In this document: piece by piece, positions 37,589-49,372 of the stretch
Layout of the letters: each line of letters starts with the position of its first letter
Position numbering within the stretch: the stretch's first letter is position 1
Source: Curtobacterium poinsettiae
GTDB lineage: Bacteria > Actinomycetota > Actinomycetes > Actinomycetales > Microbacteriaceae
DNA length: 64,000 bases
NCBI RefSeq assembly: GCF_025677645.1
Contig: NZ_CP106879.1
Location: forward strand, 1,488,001-1,552,000
Direction: 5' to 3'
Notes under the pieces: generated by a model
The model's input: only the letters and a program-made list of their open reading frames with translations
Databases searched by the model: none
What the model was told of the DNA's origin: nothing
Position numbers and translations under genes: made by a program

Positions 37589-39025
37589 ATGCTGCTCATC
37601 GCTGCGGCTCTGCTCACCGCCTCGGTGCACTCGCTCGGAGTGATCGAGGCCCCAGGCATGCCCCCGGCGCACCAGGTCACGGTCGCCAGCACCACCACGA
37701 CCCGCATCATCCCGGCCGACGACCGGCTCTCGTCGGCGTCGGCGTCGGCGTCGGCGTCCGTGTCAGCGTCCGTGTCAGCGCCCGTGGCGATGCCGGTGGT
37801 GGCAGCGGTGTCGTCCACGACAGCGGTGGGGGTCGACGACCTCGCCGCCGCACACGGGCGCGCGTTCGTCGAGGACCTCGGCGCGCTCGGCGCCGCAGAC
37901 CTGCGGAGCGCGGCCACCGACCGCCGTGTCGTGGCGACGGTGCAGGACGATCCGCCGCCCGCGCAGACCGTCGCGCAGTGGTGGTCGCACCTGCCCGCCG
38001 ACGAGCAGGACCGACTCCTCGTGCACGCGCCCGCCCTGGTCGGGAACCTCGAGGGCGTGCCGTACGCCGTCCGCGACCAGGCCAACCGGGCGACGCTGAC
38101 GTCCGGCCTCGCCGACGCCCAGGTGGGTGCAGCCCGGGCCGCGATGCTCGGGCAGGTCCGGGACTCCCTGGTGCAGGAACCGGGCGACCCGCGGCGCTTC
38201 CTGGTGGCACTCGACACCCGGGGCTCCGGGCGTGCGGCGATCAGCATCGGCGACCTCGACACCGCAGCCGACGTCACCGTCGTGGTGCCGGGCATGTTCT
38301 TCACGGTCACCGGGCAGATGACCGACTTCACGAACACCGCCAACGACCTGTCCCGCGAGCAGGCCACCCTGGCCCCACTCGCCGCGACCGGCAACGGGTC
38401 GGGTGTCGCCGTCGTCGCGTGGATGGGGTACCGGACGCCGGACCTGTCGAACATCCTGTCACTCGGGCTCGCACGGACCGGGGCGGAGCGGCTCGAACGG
38501 ACCGTCGCGGGCCTGCGCGCGATCCGCGCCGGCGATCAACCGCGGGTGAACATCGTCGCGCACTCGTACGGTTCGACCACGGCGATGACGGCCCTGGCGT
38601 CCGGCCGGATGACGGCCGACACCCTGACCGTGCTCGGGTCGCCGGGCAGCGACGTCCGGACGGCGGCCGACCTCGCCGTCGCCACCGGGCAGGTCTTCGT
38701 CGGCGGCGCGCACAGCGACCCCATCGCGGGCTCCGGGTACTTCGGCACCGACCCGGGTGGGGCGTCGTTCGGGTCGACCGTGCTCGACCTGGCCGGCGGC
38801 GCCGACGCGCTGTCGGCCGGTGACGTGTTCCGGCGACCCGTGGGGCACAACGACTACCTCAAGCCGGGCACGGCATCGCTGCACGACGTCGCCCTGATCG
38901 GCATCGGTCGCGGTGACCTGGTGCGCGAGCAGGTCCGACGCGGGAAGTCGGGGGGCGACGACATCGTCGGCGCTTCGCCGGACATGTACCTCGTGCGTCC
39001 GCAGGACCTGCAGCCCCGTGACTGA
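37589..39025 (+). CDS. Secreted alpha/beta hydrolase, DUF1023 family
   Basis: A 478-residue protein with an N-terminal hydrophobic signal (LLIAAALLTASVHSLG). The nucleophile elbow is VNIVAHSYGSTTAM near residue 325. The His and Asp are probably in GHNDYL and the preceding loop. Residues 48-66 are a Ser/Ala/Val repeat encoded by a hexanucleotide run (about 37730-37785). GGGGGAG lies 6 nt before the ATG. DUF1023 proteins are actinobacterial and mostly uncharacterised, with lipase or esterase activity presumed. Confidence 0.82.
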   Translation: MLLIAAALLTASVHSLGVIEAPGMPPAHQVTVASTTTTRIIPADDRLSSASASASASVSASVSAPVAMPVVAAVSSTTAVGVDDLAAAHGRAFVEDLGALGAADLRSAATDRRVVATVQDDPPPAQTVAQWWSHLPADEQDRLLVHAPALVGNLEGVPYAVRDQANRATLTSGLADAQVGAARAAMLGQVRDSLVQEPGDPRRFLVALDTRGSGRAAISIGDLDTAADVTVVVPGMFFTVTGQMTDFTNTANDLSREQATLAPLAATGNGSGVAVVAWMGYRTPDLSNILSLGLARTGAERLERTVAGLRAIRAGDQPRVNIVAHSYGSTTAMTALASGRMTADTLTVLGSPGSDVRTAADLAVATGQVFVGGAHSDPIAGSGYFGTDPGGASFGSTVLDLAGGADALSAGDVFRRPVGHNDYLKPGTASLHDVALIGIGRGDLVREQVRRGKSGGDDIVGASPDMYLVRPQDLQPRD

Positions 39026-39275
39026 CCGGCCGTGACGGACCGGGATCCACCCGACCGCCCGATGACCGACCGGGTGGACCCGCCGGTCGAGGCGACGCGG
39101 TGGGCGTGACCCGATCGTGACCGGCGGCCGACGTGCGGGAGGCATGGCGGGCCTCCCGGCCGGATCGGTGCACCCGTGCGGATCGCGACGCGTCCTCGGA
39201 GCGGGCTGGGTGGCAACCTGAACGCGACCGCAGCCTGCACTCGTTCCGGGGCAGAACCAGTACAGCCCTGCTGCC

Positions 39276-39281
39276 TACGGT
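39276..39281 (+). promoter_or_regulatory. Candidate leaderless -10 box TACGGT
   Basis: TACGGT lies 6 nt before the ATG of the PBP gene. The preceding 262-bp spacer also holds a small hairpin (39136-39158) with CGGGAGGC/GCCTCCCG arms. Confidence 0.6.
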
Positions 39282-39287
39282 GCCGTC

Positions 39288-41624
<2,337 letters not shown>

Positions 41625-41636
41625 CCCTCTGACCCT

Positions 41637-41681
41637 CTGGAGGCCCGGTGCCGGTCCGGCGGACCGGCACCGGGCCTCCAG
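41637..41681. terminator. GGAGGCCCG-family hairpin after the PBP gene
   Basis: A perfect 21-bp stem (core CTGGAGGCCCGGTGCCGG) with a 3-nt loop, 12 bp after the stop. It has no T-tract. Confidence 0.85.
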
Positions 41682-41722
41682 CCCGTCGTCCACAGCCGCG
41701 CCTGCGCGCCCGACGCAGCCAA

Positions 41723-41728
41723 TAGACT
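41723..41728 (+). promoter_or_regulatory. -10 box TAGACT of the gatCAB operon
   Basis: TAGACT lies 34 bp before the ATG of gatC, which has its own CGGAG ribosome site, so this operon is leadered. Confidence 0.5.
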
Positions 41729-41762
41729 GTGGGGCATTCCACGAACCGATCGACGGAGCACC

Positions 41763-42062
41763 ATGCCTGACATCACGAGCGAGCAGGTCGCGCACCTGGC
41801 GAACCTCGCACGTATCGCACTCACGCCCGACGAGATCGAGAAGCTGACCGGGGAGCTGGCGCACATCGTCGAGAGCGTCGCCAAGGTCGCCGAGGTCGCG
41901 ACCGACGACGTCCCGGCGACGAGCCACCCCGTGCCGCTCGGCAACGTCACCCGACCCGATGTGGTCGGCACGACGCTGACGCAGGAGCAGGCGCTCTCCG
42001 GGGCGCCCGACTCCGACGGCGAACGGTTCCGCGTGACCGCCATCCTCGGCGAAGAACAGTAG
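41763..42062 (+). CDS. gatC: Asp-tRNA(Asn)/Glu-tRNA(Gln) amidotransferase subunit C
   Basis: A 99-residue subunit that clamps GatA to Gat[21 protein letters not shown] opens the protein and the C-terminal hairpin is normal. First gene of gatCAB, indicating indirect Gln-tRNA and/or Asn-tRNA synthesis. Its last 13 nt are duplicated in the 11-nt gap before gatA. Confidence 0.95.
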   Translation: MPDITSEQVAHLANLARIALTPDEIEKLTGELAHIVESVAKVAEVATDDVPATSHPVPLGNVTRPDVVGTTLTQEQALSGAPDSDGERFRVTAILGEEQ

Positions 42063-42075
42063 GGCGAAGAACAGT
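42048..42075. repeat. Tandem duplication at the gatC/gatA junction
   Basis: GGCGAAGAACAGT occurs at 42048-42060 and again at 42063-42075 (15-bp period). The first copy ends gatC; the second provides the ribosome-binding and start region of gatA. Confidence 0.85.
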
Positions 42076-43621
42076 GACTGACGACATCACGAAGCTGAGC
42101 GCCGCGGCGCTCGCCGACGCCCTCGTGGCGCGCGACGTCTCGAGCGTCGAGGCCACCCAGGCCCACCTCGACCGGATCGCCGCCGTCGACGGCGACGTGC
42201 ACGCGTTCCTGCACGTCAACCAGAACGCCCTCGCGGTGGCGAAGTCGATCGACTCCCGCCGTGCCGCGGGCGACGACCTCGGGCCGCTCGCCGGTGTGCC
42301 GATCGCCGTCAAGGACGTCCTGTGCACGCAGGACATGCCCACGACCGCCGGCTCGAAGATCCTCGAGGGCTGGGTGCCGCCGTACGACGCCACCCCCGTC
42401 GCGAAGCTCCGCGCCGCCGGCCTCGTGCCGCTCGGCAAGACCAACATGGACGAGTTCGCGATGGGCTCGACCACCGAGTTCTCGGCCTACGGCCCGACCC
42501 GCAACCCGTGGGACCTCGACCGGATCCCCGGCGGATCCGGCGGTGGTTCGGCCGCCGCGGTCGCCGCGCACGAAGCACCCTTCGCCCTCGGCTCGGACAC
42601 GGGTGGCTCCATCCGTCAGCCCGGTGCCGTGACGGGCACGGTCGGTGTGAAGCCGACGTACGGCGGGGTGAGCCGCTACGGCGCCATCGCCCTGGCGTCC
42701 AGCCTCGACCAGATCGGACCGGTGTCCCGCACCGTCCTCGACGCCGCGCTCCTGCACGACGTCATCGGCGGGCACGACCCGAAGGACTCCACGTCCATCC
42801 CGGACGCCTGGCCCTCGATGGCCGCCGCCGCACGCGAAGGGCTGCAGGAGGACACGCTCCGCGGCCTGCGCGTCGGCGTGGTGCGGGAACTCGCCGGGGG
42901 CGACGGGTTCCAGGCCGGGGTCACCCAGCGCTTCCAGGAGACGGTCGCGCTGCTCGAGTCGGCCGGTGCGGTCGTCGTCGAGATCGACGCTCCGTCGTTC
43001 GCGTACGCGATCAGCGCGTACTACCTGATCCTCCCGGCCGAGGCATCGTCGAACCTCGCCAAGTTCGACTCGGTGCGCTTCGGCCTCCGGGTCACGCCCG
43101 AGAACGGTGCCACCGTCGAGGACGTCATGGCCGTCACGCGTGAAGCCGGTTTCGGACCGGAGGTCAAGCGGCGCATCATCCTCGGCACCTACGCCCTGAG
43201 CGCCGGCTACTACGACGCCTACTACGGCTCGGCGCAGAAGGTCCGCACGCTCGTGCAGCGGGACTTCCAGGCCGCCTTCGAGCAGGTCGACCTGCTCGTC
43301 AGCCCGTCGGCGCCGACGACCGCGTTCCCGATCGGTGAGCGCATCGACGACCCGCTGGCGATGTACCTCAACGACCTCACGACGATCCCGGCGAACCTCG
43401 CCGGCGTGCCCGGCATGAGCATCCCGAACGGCCTCGCGCCCGAGGACGGCCTGCCCGTCGGCGTGCAGCTGATGGCGCCCCAGCGCGAGGACGCGCGGCT
43501 GTACCGCTACGGTGCCGCCCTCGAGCGTCTGCTCGAACAGCAGTGGGGCGCGCCGCTCATCGCGTCCGTCCCGGACCTCGACCAGAGTCAGCAGTCCGCT
43601 GCGCAGGAAGGTGTGATCTGA
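42074..43621 (+). CDS. gatA: Asp-tRNA(Asn)/Glu-tRNA(Gln) amidotransferase subunit A
   Basis: A 515-residue amidase subunit releasing ammonia from glutamine. The Ser-cisSer-Lys triad is visible: Lys in [10 protein letters not shown] near residue 81, [13 protein letters not shown] near 155 and the nucleophile in [12 protein letters not shown] near 180. GTG start. The stop overlaps the gatB ATG. Confidence 0.97.
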   Translation: MTDDITKLSAAALADALVARDVSSVEATQAHLDRIAAVDGDVHAFLHVNQNALAVAKSIDSRRAAGDDLGPLAGVPIAVKDVLCTQDMPTTAGSKILEGWVPPYDATPVAKLRAAGLVPLGKTNMDEFAMGSTTEFSAYGPTRNPWDLDRIPGGSGGGSAAAVAAHEAPFALGSDTGGSIRQPGAVTGTVGVKPTYGGVSRYGAIALASSLDQIGPVSRTVLDAALLHDVIGGHDPKDSTSIPDAWPSMAAAAREGLQEDTLRGLRVGVVRELAGGDGFQAGVTQRFQETVALLESAGAVVVEIDAPSFAYAISAYYLILPAEASSNLAKFDSVRFGLRVTPENGATVEDVMAVTREAGFGPEVKRRIILGTYALSAGYYDAYYGSAQKVRTLVQRDFQAAFEQVDLLVSPSAPTTAFPIGERIDDPLAMYLNDLTTIPANLAGVPGMSIPNGLAPEDGLPVGVQLMAPQREDARLYRYGAALERLLEQQWGAPLIASVPDLDQSQQSAAQEGVI

Positions 43622-45126
43622 TGGCGCAGAAGGACGCGCTGATGGACTTCGACGAGGCGCTCGAGCGCTACGAGCCGGTGCTCGGTTTCGAGGTCCACGT
43701 CGAACTCGCGACGAAGACCAAGATGTTCTCGGACGCCCCGAACTTCTTCGGCGGCGAGCCCAACACGAACGTCACCCCGGTCGACCTCGGGCTGCCCGGG
43801 TCGCTGCCGGTCGTGAACGCACAGGCCGTGCGGTACTCGATCCAGCTCGGGCTCGCGCTCGGCTGCTCGATCGCCGAGTCCTCGCGGTTCGCCCGGAAGA
43901 ACTACTTCTACCCGGACAACCCGAAGAACTACCAGGTCTCGCAGTACGACGAGCCCATCGCCTACGAGGGCGAGGTCGAGGTCGAGCTCGCCGACGGCAC
44001 GATCTACAACATCCCGATCGAGCGCGCCCACATGGAAGAGGACGCCGGCAAGCTGACGCACGTCGGCGGTGCCACCGGCCGCATCCAGGGCGCCGAGTAC
44101 TCGCTCGTGGACTACAACCGTGCCGGTGTGCCCCTGGTCGAGATCGTCACGAAGCCGATCTTCGGCGCCGAGCACCGGGCCCCCGAGCTCGGGGCCGCCT
44201 ACGTGCAGGTCATCCGCGACCTCGTCCGGGCGCTCGGTGTCTCCGAAGCCCGCATGGAGCGCGGCAACCTGCGGTGCGACGCGAACATCTCGCTCCGCCC
44301 CCGCGGGCAGGAGAAGCTCGGCACCCGCACCGAGACCAAGAACGTCAACTCGTTCCGCGCCGTCGAGCGTGCGATCCGCTACGAGATCCAGCGCCAGGCA
44401 GCGATCCTCGCCGCCGGTGGCACGATCACGCAGGAGACCCGGCACTGGCACGAGGACACCGGCCGCACCTCGGCCGGTCGTCCGAAGTCGGACGCCGACG
44501 ACTACCGGTACTTCCCGGAGCCCGACCTGCTGCCCGTCGTGCCGGACCCGGCCGTCGTCGCGGAGCTCCGTGCCTCGTTGCCCGAGGCTCCGGTCGCACG
44601 TCGCCGTCGTCTGAAGGGCGAGTGGGGCTTCGCCGACCTGGAGTTCCAGGACGTCGTCAACGGCGGCCTGCTCGACGAGGTCGAGGGCACCGTCGCTGCC
44701 GGCGCCGCACCACAGGCAGCGCGAAAGTGGTGGACCGGTGAGATCAGCCGCGTCGCCAACGCGCAGGACGCCGCCCCAGGTGACCTGGTGTCGCCGAAGC
44801 ACGTCGCCGAGGTCATCGCGCTCGTCGAGTCCGGCGACCTGACCGACCGCCTGGCGCGCCAGGTGCTCGAGGGTGTCATCGCCGGCGAGGGCTCGCCGGC
44901 GCAGTTCGTCGAGGCCCGCGGGCTCAAGGTCGTCTCGGACGACTCCGCCCTGACCGCAGCGGTCGACGAAGCACTCGCGGCGCAGCCCGACGTGCTGGCG
45001 AAGATCCAGGACGGCAAGGTCCAGGCGGCCGGCGCGATCATCGGTGCGGTCATGAAGGCCATGAAGGGCCAGGCCGACGCCGCCCGCGTGCGGGAACTCG
45101 TGCTGGAGCGCGCGCAGCAGTCGTAG
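43621..45126 (+). CDS. gatB: Asp-tRNA(Asn)/Glu-tRNA(Gln) amidotransferase subunit B
   Basis: A 501-residue subunit that phosphorylates and amidates the misacylated tRNA. Signatures: [17 protein letters not shown] near residue 20, [16 protein letters not shown] near 92 and the C-terminal GatB/YqeY tail. The ATG at 43621 overlaps the gatA stop (TGATG). An 11-bp stem hairpin follows at 45138-45173. Confidence 0.97.
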   Translation: MAQKDALMDFDEALERYEPVLGFEVHVELATKTKMFSDAPNFFGGEPNTNVTPVDLGLPGSLPVVNAQAVRYSIQLGLALGCSIAESSRFARKNYFYPDNPKNYQVSQYDEPIAYEGEVEVELADGTIYNIPIERAHMEEDAGKLTHVGGATGRIQGAEYSLVDYNRAGVPLVEIVTKPIFGAEHRAPELGAAYVQVIRDLVRALGVSEARMERGNLRCDANISLRPRGQEKLGTRTETKNVNSFRAVERAIRYEIQRQAAILAAGGTITQETRHWHEDTGRTSAGRPKSDADDYRYFPEPDLLPVVPDPAVVAELRASLPEAPVARRRRLKGEWGFADLEFQDVVNGGLLDEVEGTVAAGAAPQAARKWWTGEISRVANAQDAAPGDLVSPKHVAEVIALVESGDLTDRLARQVLEGVIAGEGSPAQFVEARGLKVVSDDSALTAAVDEALAAQPDVLAKIQDGKVQAAGAIIGAVMKAMKGQADAARVRELVLERAQQS

Positions 45127-45137
45127 CAGTCCCACCT

Positions 45138-45173
45138 CGGAGGGCACGGTACCGGTCGGTGTCGTGCCCTCCG
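45138..45173 (+). terminator. Hairpin terminator after gatB
   Basis: CGGAGGGCACG and CGTGCCCTCCG form an 11-bp perfect stem with a 14-nt loop, 12 bp after the stop. Confidence 0.7.
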
Positions 45174-45234
45174 TGCGTCCCGGTCGTCGTGTGCATCCTG
45201 GGGACGCGTCAGCGATCCGGTGACAGGATGAGTC

Positions 45235-46434
45235 GTGTCCGCAACGATCCGCGCCATCGGAACCGCCGTCCCCGAGACGACCCTCGACCAGCCCAGGGTG
45301 CGTGACCTCTTCTCCGCCCAACCCGACCTCGGGCGGCTCGGCAGACGGCTCGTCCCCGCCGCGTTCGACGGGTCGGCGGTCGACCAGCGGCACACCGTCC
45401 TCGAGGAACTCGACTCCGAACGTGTCGGTGGTGCCTTCCGTGACGACGACGGCACCCTGCGCTCGCCGTCCACCGGTTCGCGCAACGACCGGTACCGCGA
45501 ACTCGCCCCGCCGCTGTTCGTCGCCGCCGCCCGCGACGCGGTGGAACGCGCCGGCATCGCGCCGGAGGCCGTCACACACCTGGTGACCGTGTCGTGCACC
45601 GGGTTCACGCAGCCCGGACCCGACATCGACGTCGTCGAGCAGCTCGGGCTGCCCGGGGGCGTCTTCCGGCACCACATCGGTTTCATGGGGTGCTGCGCCG
45701 CGTTCCCCGCGCTCCGGATCGCCGCGGCGTTCGTCGACCAGGACCCGGACGCCGTCGTGCTCGTGGTCTGCGGTGAACTCTGCACCCTGCACGTCCGTGC
45801 CTCGAACGACCCCGACCAGATCGTCGCGAACAGCGTCTTCGGCGACGGTGCCGCGGCAGCGGTGGTCGCCCGCGACGGAGCCGGTCTGCGCTTCGACGAG
45901 TTCACGACGGCCGTGGTGCCCGAGGGAGCGTCCGAGATGGCGTGGAACATCGGGGACGAGGGCTTCGAGATGGTCCTGTCGACCGCCGTGCCGAAGCTCG
46001 TCGGCCTGCACGTCCCGAGCGCCGTGCAACCGCTGCTCGACGGCGGGTCGGCTTCGGACGTGCCGGTGTGGGCGGTGCACCCGGGCGGCCGGGCCATCCT
46101 CGACCGCGCCCAGGAGTCCCTCGGGCTGCCGGACAGCGCGATGGAGTCGAGCCGGCGCGTGCTGCGCGAACACGGCAACATGTCGAGCGCCACCGTGCTC
46201 TTCGTGCTGCGCGACGCCGTCGACGCCGGCCTCGAGGACGGCAGCGCCGTCGTCGCACTGGCCTTCGGCCCGGGTCTGACCGTCGAGAGCGCACGGCTCA
46301 CCGCGGTGCGGACCGAGGCGTCGCTCGCGGCAGGACCCCTGGAGTCGCTGGCGGCCGAACCTGCGGCATCGCCCGCGGTGGAACCCGCTGTCGAACCCGC
46401 CCGCGTCCCCGTCGCGACCACGGGCGCGGCGTGA
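45235..46434 (+). CDS. Type III polyketide synthase (chalcone synthase family)
   Basis: A 399-residue ketosynthase. The catalytic Cys lies in GFMGCCAAFPAL near residue 149, His in VWAVHPGGRAIL near 280 and Asn in EHGNMSSATVLF near 314, a complete CHS triad. The last 45 residues are Ala/Glu/Pro-rich and look disordered. The GTG has CAGGAT 5 nt upstream rather than a ribosome site. A methyltransferase overlaps its stop. Bacterial relatives make alkylresorcinols, alkylpyrones or naphthalenes; the product here cannot be told from sequence. Confidence 0.92.
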   Translation: MSATIRAIGTAVPETTLDQPRVRDLFSAQPDLGRLGRRLVPAAFDGSAVDQRHTVLEELDSERVGGAFRDDDGTLRSPSTGSRNDRYRELAPPLFVAAARDAVERAGIAPEAVTHLVTVSCTGFTQPGPDIDVVEQLGLPGGVFRHHIGFMGCCAAFPALRIAAAFVDQDPDAVVLVVCGELCTLHVRASNDPDQIVANSVFGDGAAAAVVARDGAGLRFDEFTTAVVPEGASEMAWNIGDEGFEMVLSTAVPKLVGLHVPSAVQPLLDGGSASDVPVWAVHPGGRAILDRAQESLGLPDSAMESSRRVLREHGNMSSATVLFVLRDAVDAGLEDGSAVVALAFGPGLTVESARLTAVRTEASLAAGPLESLAAEPAASPAVEPAVEPARVPVATTGAA

Positions 46435-47153
46435 GCCGCCAGCGCGGCGGCACCACGGGCCTCCCGGCCGTCGACCTGCGCACCCGCGCGCTCGACCTGA
46501 CCGAACTGATGGACGACCCGGACTGCGACCCGCGTGCGCTCGCGCGCACGTTTCGGCGCTTCGCCGTCGTGAACGCGCTCGTGAGCGGCTGGCGCGCGGC
46601 CTGGCGATCACACGTCGTGCCGGCCCTGCCCGCCAGCGGCCGTGGCCGGGTGCTCGACCTGGGGTGCGGTGGCGGCGACCTGGCCCGCTCGCTGGTGCGC
46701 TGGGCGGCGAGCGACGGCTTCGACCTCGAGGTCGTCGGGGTCGACCCGGACGAACGCGCCATCGCCGCGGCACGACGGTCCTCCCCGGCTAGTGTGACGT
46801 TCCGGCAGCAGTCGAGCGGTGACCTCGTCGCCGCTGGTGAGCGGTTCGACGTCGTCGTGTCGAACCACGTGCTGCACCACCTGGGCGACGAGGAGCGGCG
46901 GGGGTTCCTGGCCGATTCCGAGCTGCTCGCGAGCGGGCGCAGCCTGCACTCCGACATCCGGCGGTCGCCGGCGGCCTACCGGGCGTACGCGCTGGCGTCA
47001 CCGCTCGTCGCGGCGGGGACGTTCATCCGCGTCGACGGCCTCCGGTCGATCCGTCGGAGCTTCACCGTGCCCGAACTCCGCGACGTGCTGCCCGGCGGGT
47101 GGCGGGCCGAGGCGGCTGCGCCGCACCGGGTGCTGGCGATCCGCGACGCCTGA
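46431..47153 (+). CDS. SAM-dependent methyltransferase, class I (polyketide-tailoring)
   Basis: A 240-residue methyltransferase with the SAM motif VLDLGCGGGDLARSL near residue 71, an acidic loop VVGVDPDE near 98 and VVVSNHVLHHLGDEE near 140. The GTG overlaps the polyketide synthase stop, so it probably methylates that enzyme's product. In related loci a flavoprotein follows; none is present here. Residues about 7-13 (GTTGLPA) are encoded by a half copy of the GGAGGCCCG repeat. Confidence 0.85.
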   Translation: MSRQRGGTTGLPAVDLRTRALDLTELMDDPDCDPRALARTFRRFAVVNALVSGWRAAWRSHVVPALPASGRGRVLDLGCGGGDLARSLVRWAASDGFDLEVVGVDPDERAIAAARRSSPASVTFRQQSSGDLVAAGERFDVVVSNHVLHHLGDEERRGFLADSELLASGRSLHSDIRRSPAAYRAYALASPLVAAGTFIRVDGLRSIRRSFTVPELRDVLPGGWRAEAAAPHRVLAIRDA

Positions 47154-47183
47154 CCGGGCGTCGGCTGCCCGACGCGACCAGGC

Positions 47184-47231
47184 GACGGACGGGAGGCCCG
47201 TGGCGATGCTGCCACGGGCCTCCCGTCCGTC
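47184..47231. terminator. GGAGGCCCG-family hairpin after the methyltransferase gene
   Basis: A perfect 21-bp stem (core GGGAGGCCCGTGGC) closes on loop GATGCT between convergent genes. It is almost the same as the copy at 27528-27579, differing in the loop and flanks. Confidence 0.88.
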
Positions 47232-47257
47232 TGCCGGTGCGTCCACGACGCGCGCCG

Positions 47258-48307
47258 CTACGGGCGCAGCAACACCTTGATGGCGCGGCGCTCGTCCATC
47301 GCGCGGTAGGCCTCGGCGGCCTCGTCGAGCGGCAGCTCCAGGTCGAAGACGCGACCGGGGTCGATCGCGCCGGACAGCACGTCGGGCAGCAGTTCGGGGA
47401 TGTACTTCCGGGCCGGGGCCATGCCGCCCGCGATGGCGATGTTCGTGTCGAACAGGTAGCGCGTGCCGATCGTCGGGACTCCGTGCGGGACCCCGACGAA
47501 GCCGACGTTGCCGCCGGGCCGGACCGAGTGCAGCGCCTGGTCCATGCTCTCCTCGGTGCCGACGGCCTCGACCGCGCAGTCGGCCAGGTCGCCGCCGAGC
47601 AGCGTACAGACCGCGGCGACGCCCTCGTCGCCGCGCTCCGCCACGATGTCGGTGGCACCGAACTCGCGGGCGAGCGCCTGACGGTCGGCGTGCCGGCTCA
47701 TCGCGATGATGCGGTCCGCGCCGAGTCGCTTCGAGGCGAGCACGGCGGAGAGGCCGACCGCGCCGTCGCCGACCACGACGACGGTCTTGCCGGGGCCGAC
47801 CGCGGCCGACACGGCGGCGTGGTGGCCGGTCGAGAAGACGTCGGACAGGGTGAGCAGCGACGGCACCAGGGCCGGGTCGACCGGGCCGGGGACCGCGACG
47901 AGCGTGGCGTCGGCGTCCGGGATCCGCACGTACTCGGCCTGTGCGCCGCCGACGGGGTCGCCGTACGCGTCCGTGCTGCCGAATCCGGACAGGTGGTCGC
48001 AGCCGGTGGTCATGCCGTTGCGGCAGGCCTGGCAGGTGCCGTCGTTCATGGTGAAGGGGGAGATGACGAAGTCGCCCTCGTGCAGGCCGGTGACGTCGTC
48101 ACCGACGGCGACGACCTCGCCGACGAGCTCGTGGCCGATCGGCCGGGGCTGCTTCGTCTCGGTGACGCCGCGGTAGGGCCAGAGGTCCGATCCGCAGACA
48201 CAGGCCGCGAGGACCTTGACGACGGCGTCCTTGCCGGAGAGGAGCCCGGGTCGGTCGCGCTCCTCGACGCGGATGTCGTTCGGGGCGTGGATGATCGCTG
48301 CGCGCAC
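47258..48307 (-). CDS. Zinc-dependent alcohol dehydrogenase family protein
   Basis: A 349-residue medium-chain dehydrogenase/reductase. Catalytic zinc ligands are Cys in AACVCGSDLWPY near residue 38 and His-Glu in PIGHELVGEV near 60. The structural-zinc lobe reads DGTCQACRNGMTTGC with three cysteines, so the first ligand is altered. The cofactor fold has VVVVGDGAVGLSAVLASKRLG near 175. Substrate unknown. It is divergent from the DUF3097 gene. Confidence 0.9.
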   Translation of the reverse strand: MRAAIIHAPNDIRVEERDRPGLLSGKDAVVKVLAACVCGSDLWPYRGVTETKQPRPIGHELVGEVVAVGDDVTGLHEGDFVISPFTMNDGTCQACRNGMTTGCDHLSGFGSTDAYGDPVGGAQAEYVRIPDADATLVAVPGPVDPALVPSLLTLSDVFSTGHHAAVSAAVGPGKTVVVVGDGAVGLSAVLASKRLGADRIIAMSRHADRQALAREFGATDIVAERGDEGVAAVCTLLGGDLADCAVEAVGTEESMDQALHSVRPGGNVGFVGVPHGVPTIGTRYLFDTNIAIAGGMAPARKYIPELLPDVLSGAIDPGRVFDLELPLDEAAEAYRAMDERRAIKVLLRP

Positions 48308-48374
48308 GGGCGGGCCTTCCGTCGAGATGATGGGGAACCGGCGCGGTCGACGTCGTCCGGGCCGTCGTCGACAG

Positions 48375-48380
48375 TACCCT
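48375..48380 (+). promoter_or_regulatory. Candidate leaderless -10 box TACCCT
   Basis: TACCCT lies 7 nt before the GTG at 48388. Confidence 0.5.
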
Positions 48381-48387
48381 CGTGCGG

Positions 48388-49302
48388 GTGGACGACGACC
48401 GGTACGGCGGCGATGTGCTCTCGGGGGACTGGCGCTCGCGCGGGGTGAAGAAGGTGCGGCAGGTGCCGCTCGAACGGGACATGGTGCTCGAGGACCCGGA
48501 CTCCGGGTGGGCCGGTGCCGTGGTGGGGCTCGAGGCGGGCAACATCGCGCTCGAGGACTGGAAGGGCCGCACGCGCTCCTTCCCCTTCACCGGGCAGTTC
48601 CTGCTCGAAGGCGAGCTGGTGACGCTGGGGTGGCCGTCGGCGCCGGTCGGCCGGTCTGCCGCGGCCGCACCACCGGACAGGAGGCCCGGGGCGGCTCCGA
48701 CGGTCAGGCACGCGTCCGACGGCGGTCGCCTCCGCACCGCGTCCGGATCGTTCGCCGTCGAGTCGCAGCGTGCTCGGGTGGCGCTCCCCAGCCGCATCAT
48801 GGTCGAGGGCAAGCACGACGCGGAACTCGTCGAGAAGGTGTGGGGTGCCGACCTGCGCGTCGAGGGAGTCGTGGTCGAGGAGCTCTCCGGCGTCGACAAC
48901 CTGGCCACGGTGCTCGACGAGTTCCAGCCGACGCGCGAGCGCCGGGTCGGCGTGCTCGTCGACCACCTGGTGCCCGGGTCGAAGGAGTCCCGGTTCGCCG
49001 ACGCCGTGATGCGCGGCAAGTGGGGAGCGCACGTGCTCGTCGTCGGGCACCCGTTCGTCGACGTCTGGCAGTCGGTCAAGCCGGCGCGGGTCGGCCTGCA
49101 GGCGTGGCCGACGATCCCGCGCTCGATCGAGTGGAAGGCGGGCATCTGCCAGGCACTCGGCTGGCCGCACGCCGAGCAGGCCGACATTGCCAGGGCGTGG
49201 CAGCGGATCCTCGGGCAGGTGCGCACCTTCGCCGACCTCGAGCCGGAGCTGCTCGGCCGCGTCGAGGAGCTGATCGACTTCGTCACGGAACCACGGGCCT
49301 GA
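48388..49302 (+). CDS. DUF3097 family protein with TOPRIM-like motifs
   Basis: A 304-residue actinobacterial protein. An N-terminal small beta domain (residues 1-90) is joined by a linker to a C-terminal domain whose IMVEGKHDAELVEKVWG (near residue 134) and VGVLVDHLVPGSKESRF (near 187) resemble the E...D-x-D core of TOPRIM nucleases and ligases. The linker PPDRRPGAAP is encoded by a half copy of the GGAGGCCCG repeat. The GTG at 48388 fits the family start MDD. Function unproven. Confidence 0.8.
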   Translation: MDDDRYGGDVLSGDWRSRGVKKVRQVPLERDMVLEDPDSGWAGAVVGLEAGNIALEDWKGRTRSFPFTGQFLLEGELVTLGWPSAPVGRSAAAAPPDRRPGAAPTVRHASDGGRLRTASGSFAVESQRARVALPSRIMVEGKHDAELVEKVWGADLRVEGVVVEELSGVDNLATVLDEFQPTRERRVGVLVDHLVPGSKESRFADAVMRGKWGAHVLVVGHPFVDVWQSVKPARVGLQAWPTIPRSIEWKAGICQALGWPHAEQADIARAWQRILGQVRTFADLEPELLGRVEELIDFVTEPRA

Positions 49303-49360
49303 GAACCGGCGGATTGCCCGACGGGCGCGGTGTGCCGGGGGTGATCCGCGCCTCCAGGCC

Positions 49361-49366
49361 TACTGT
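49361..49366 (+). promoter_or_regulatory. Candidate leaderless -10 box TACTGT
   Basis: TACTGT lies 6 nt before the ATG of the 217-residue hypothetical protein. A half copy of the GGAGGCCCG repeat ends immediately upstream. Confidence 0.55.
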
Positions 49367-49372
49367 TGAGGC

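Noticed and set aside
43588..46773. A 1061-codon open frame opposite gatB and the polyketide synthase
   Set aside because: It is a composition-driven shadow; the plus strand has complete catalytic motifs.
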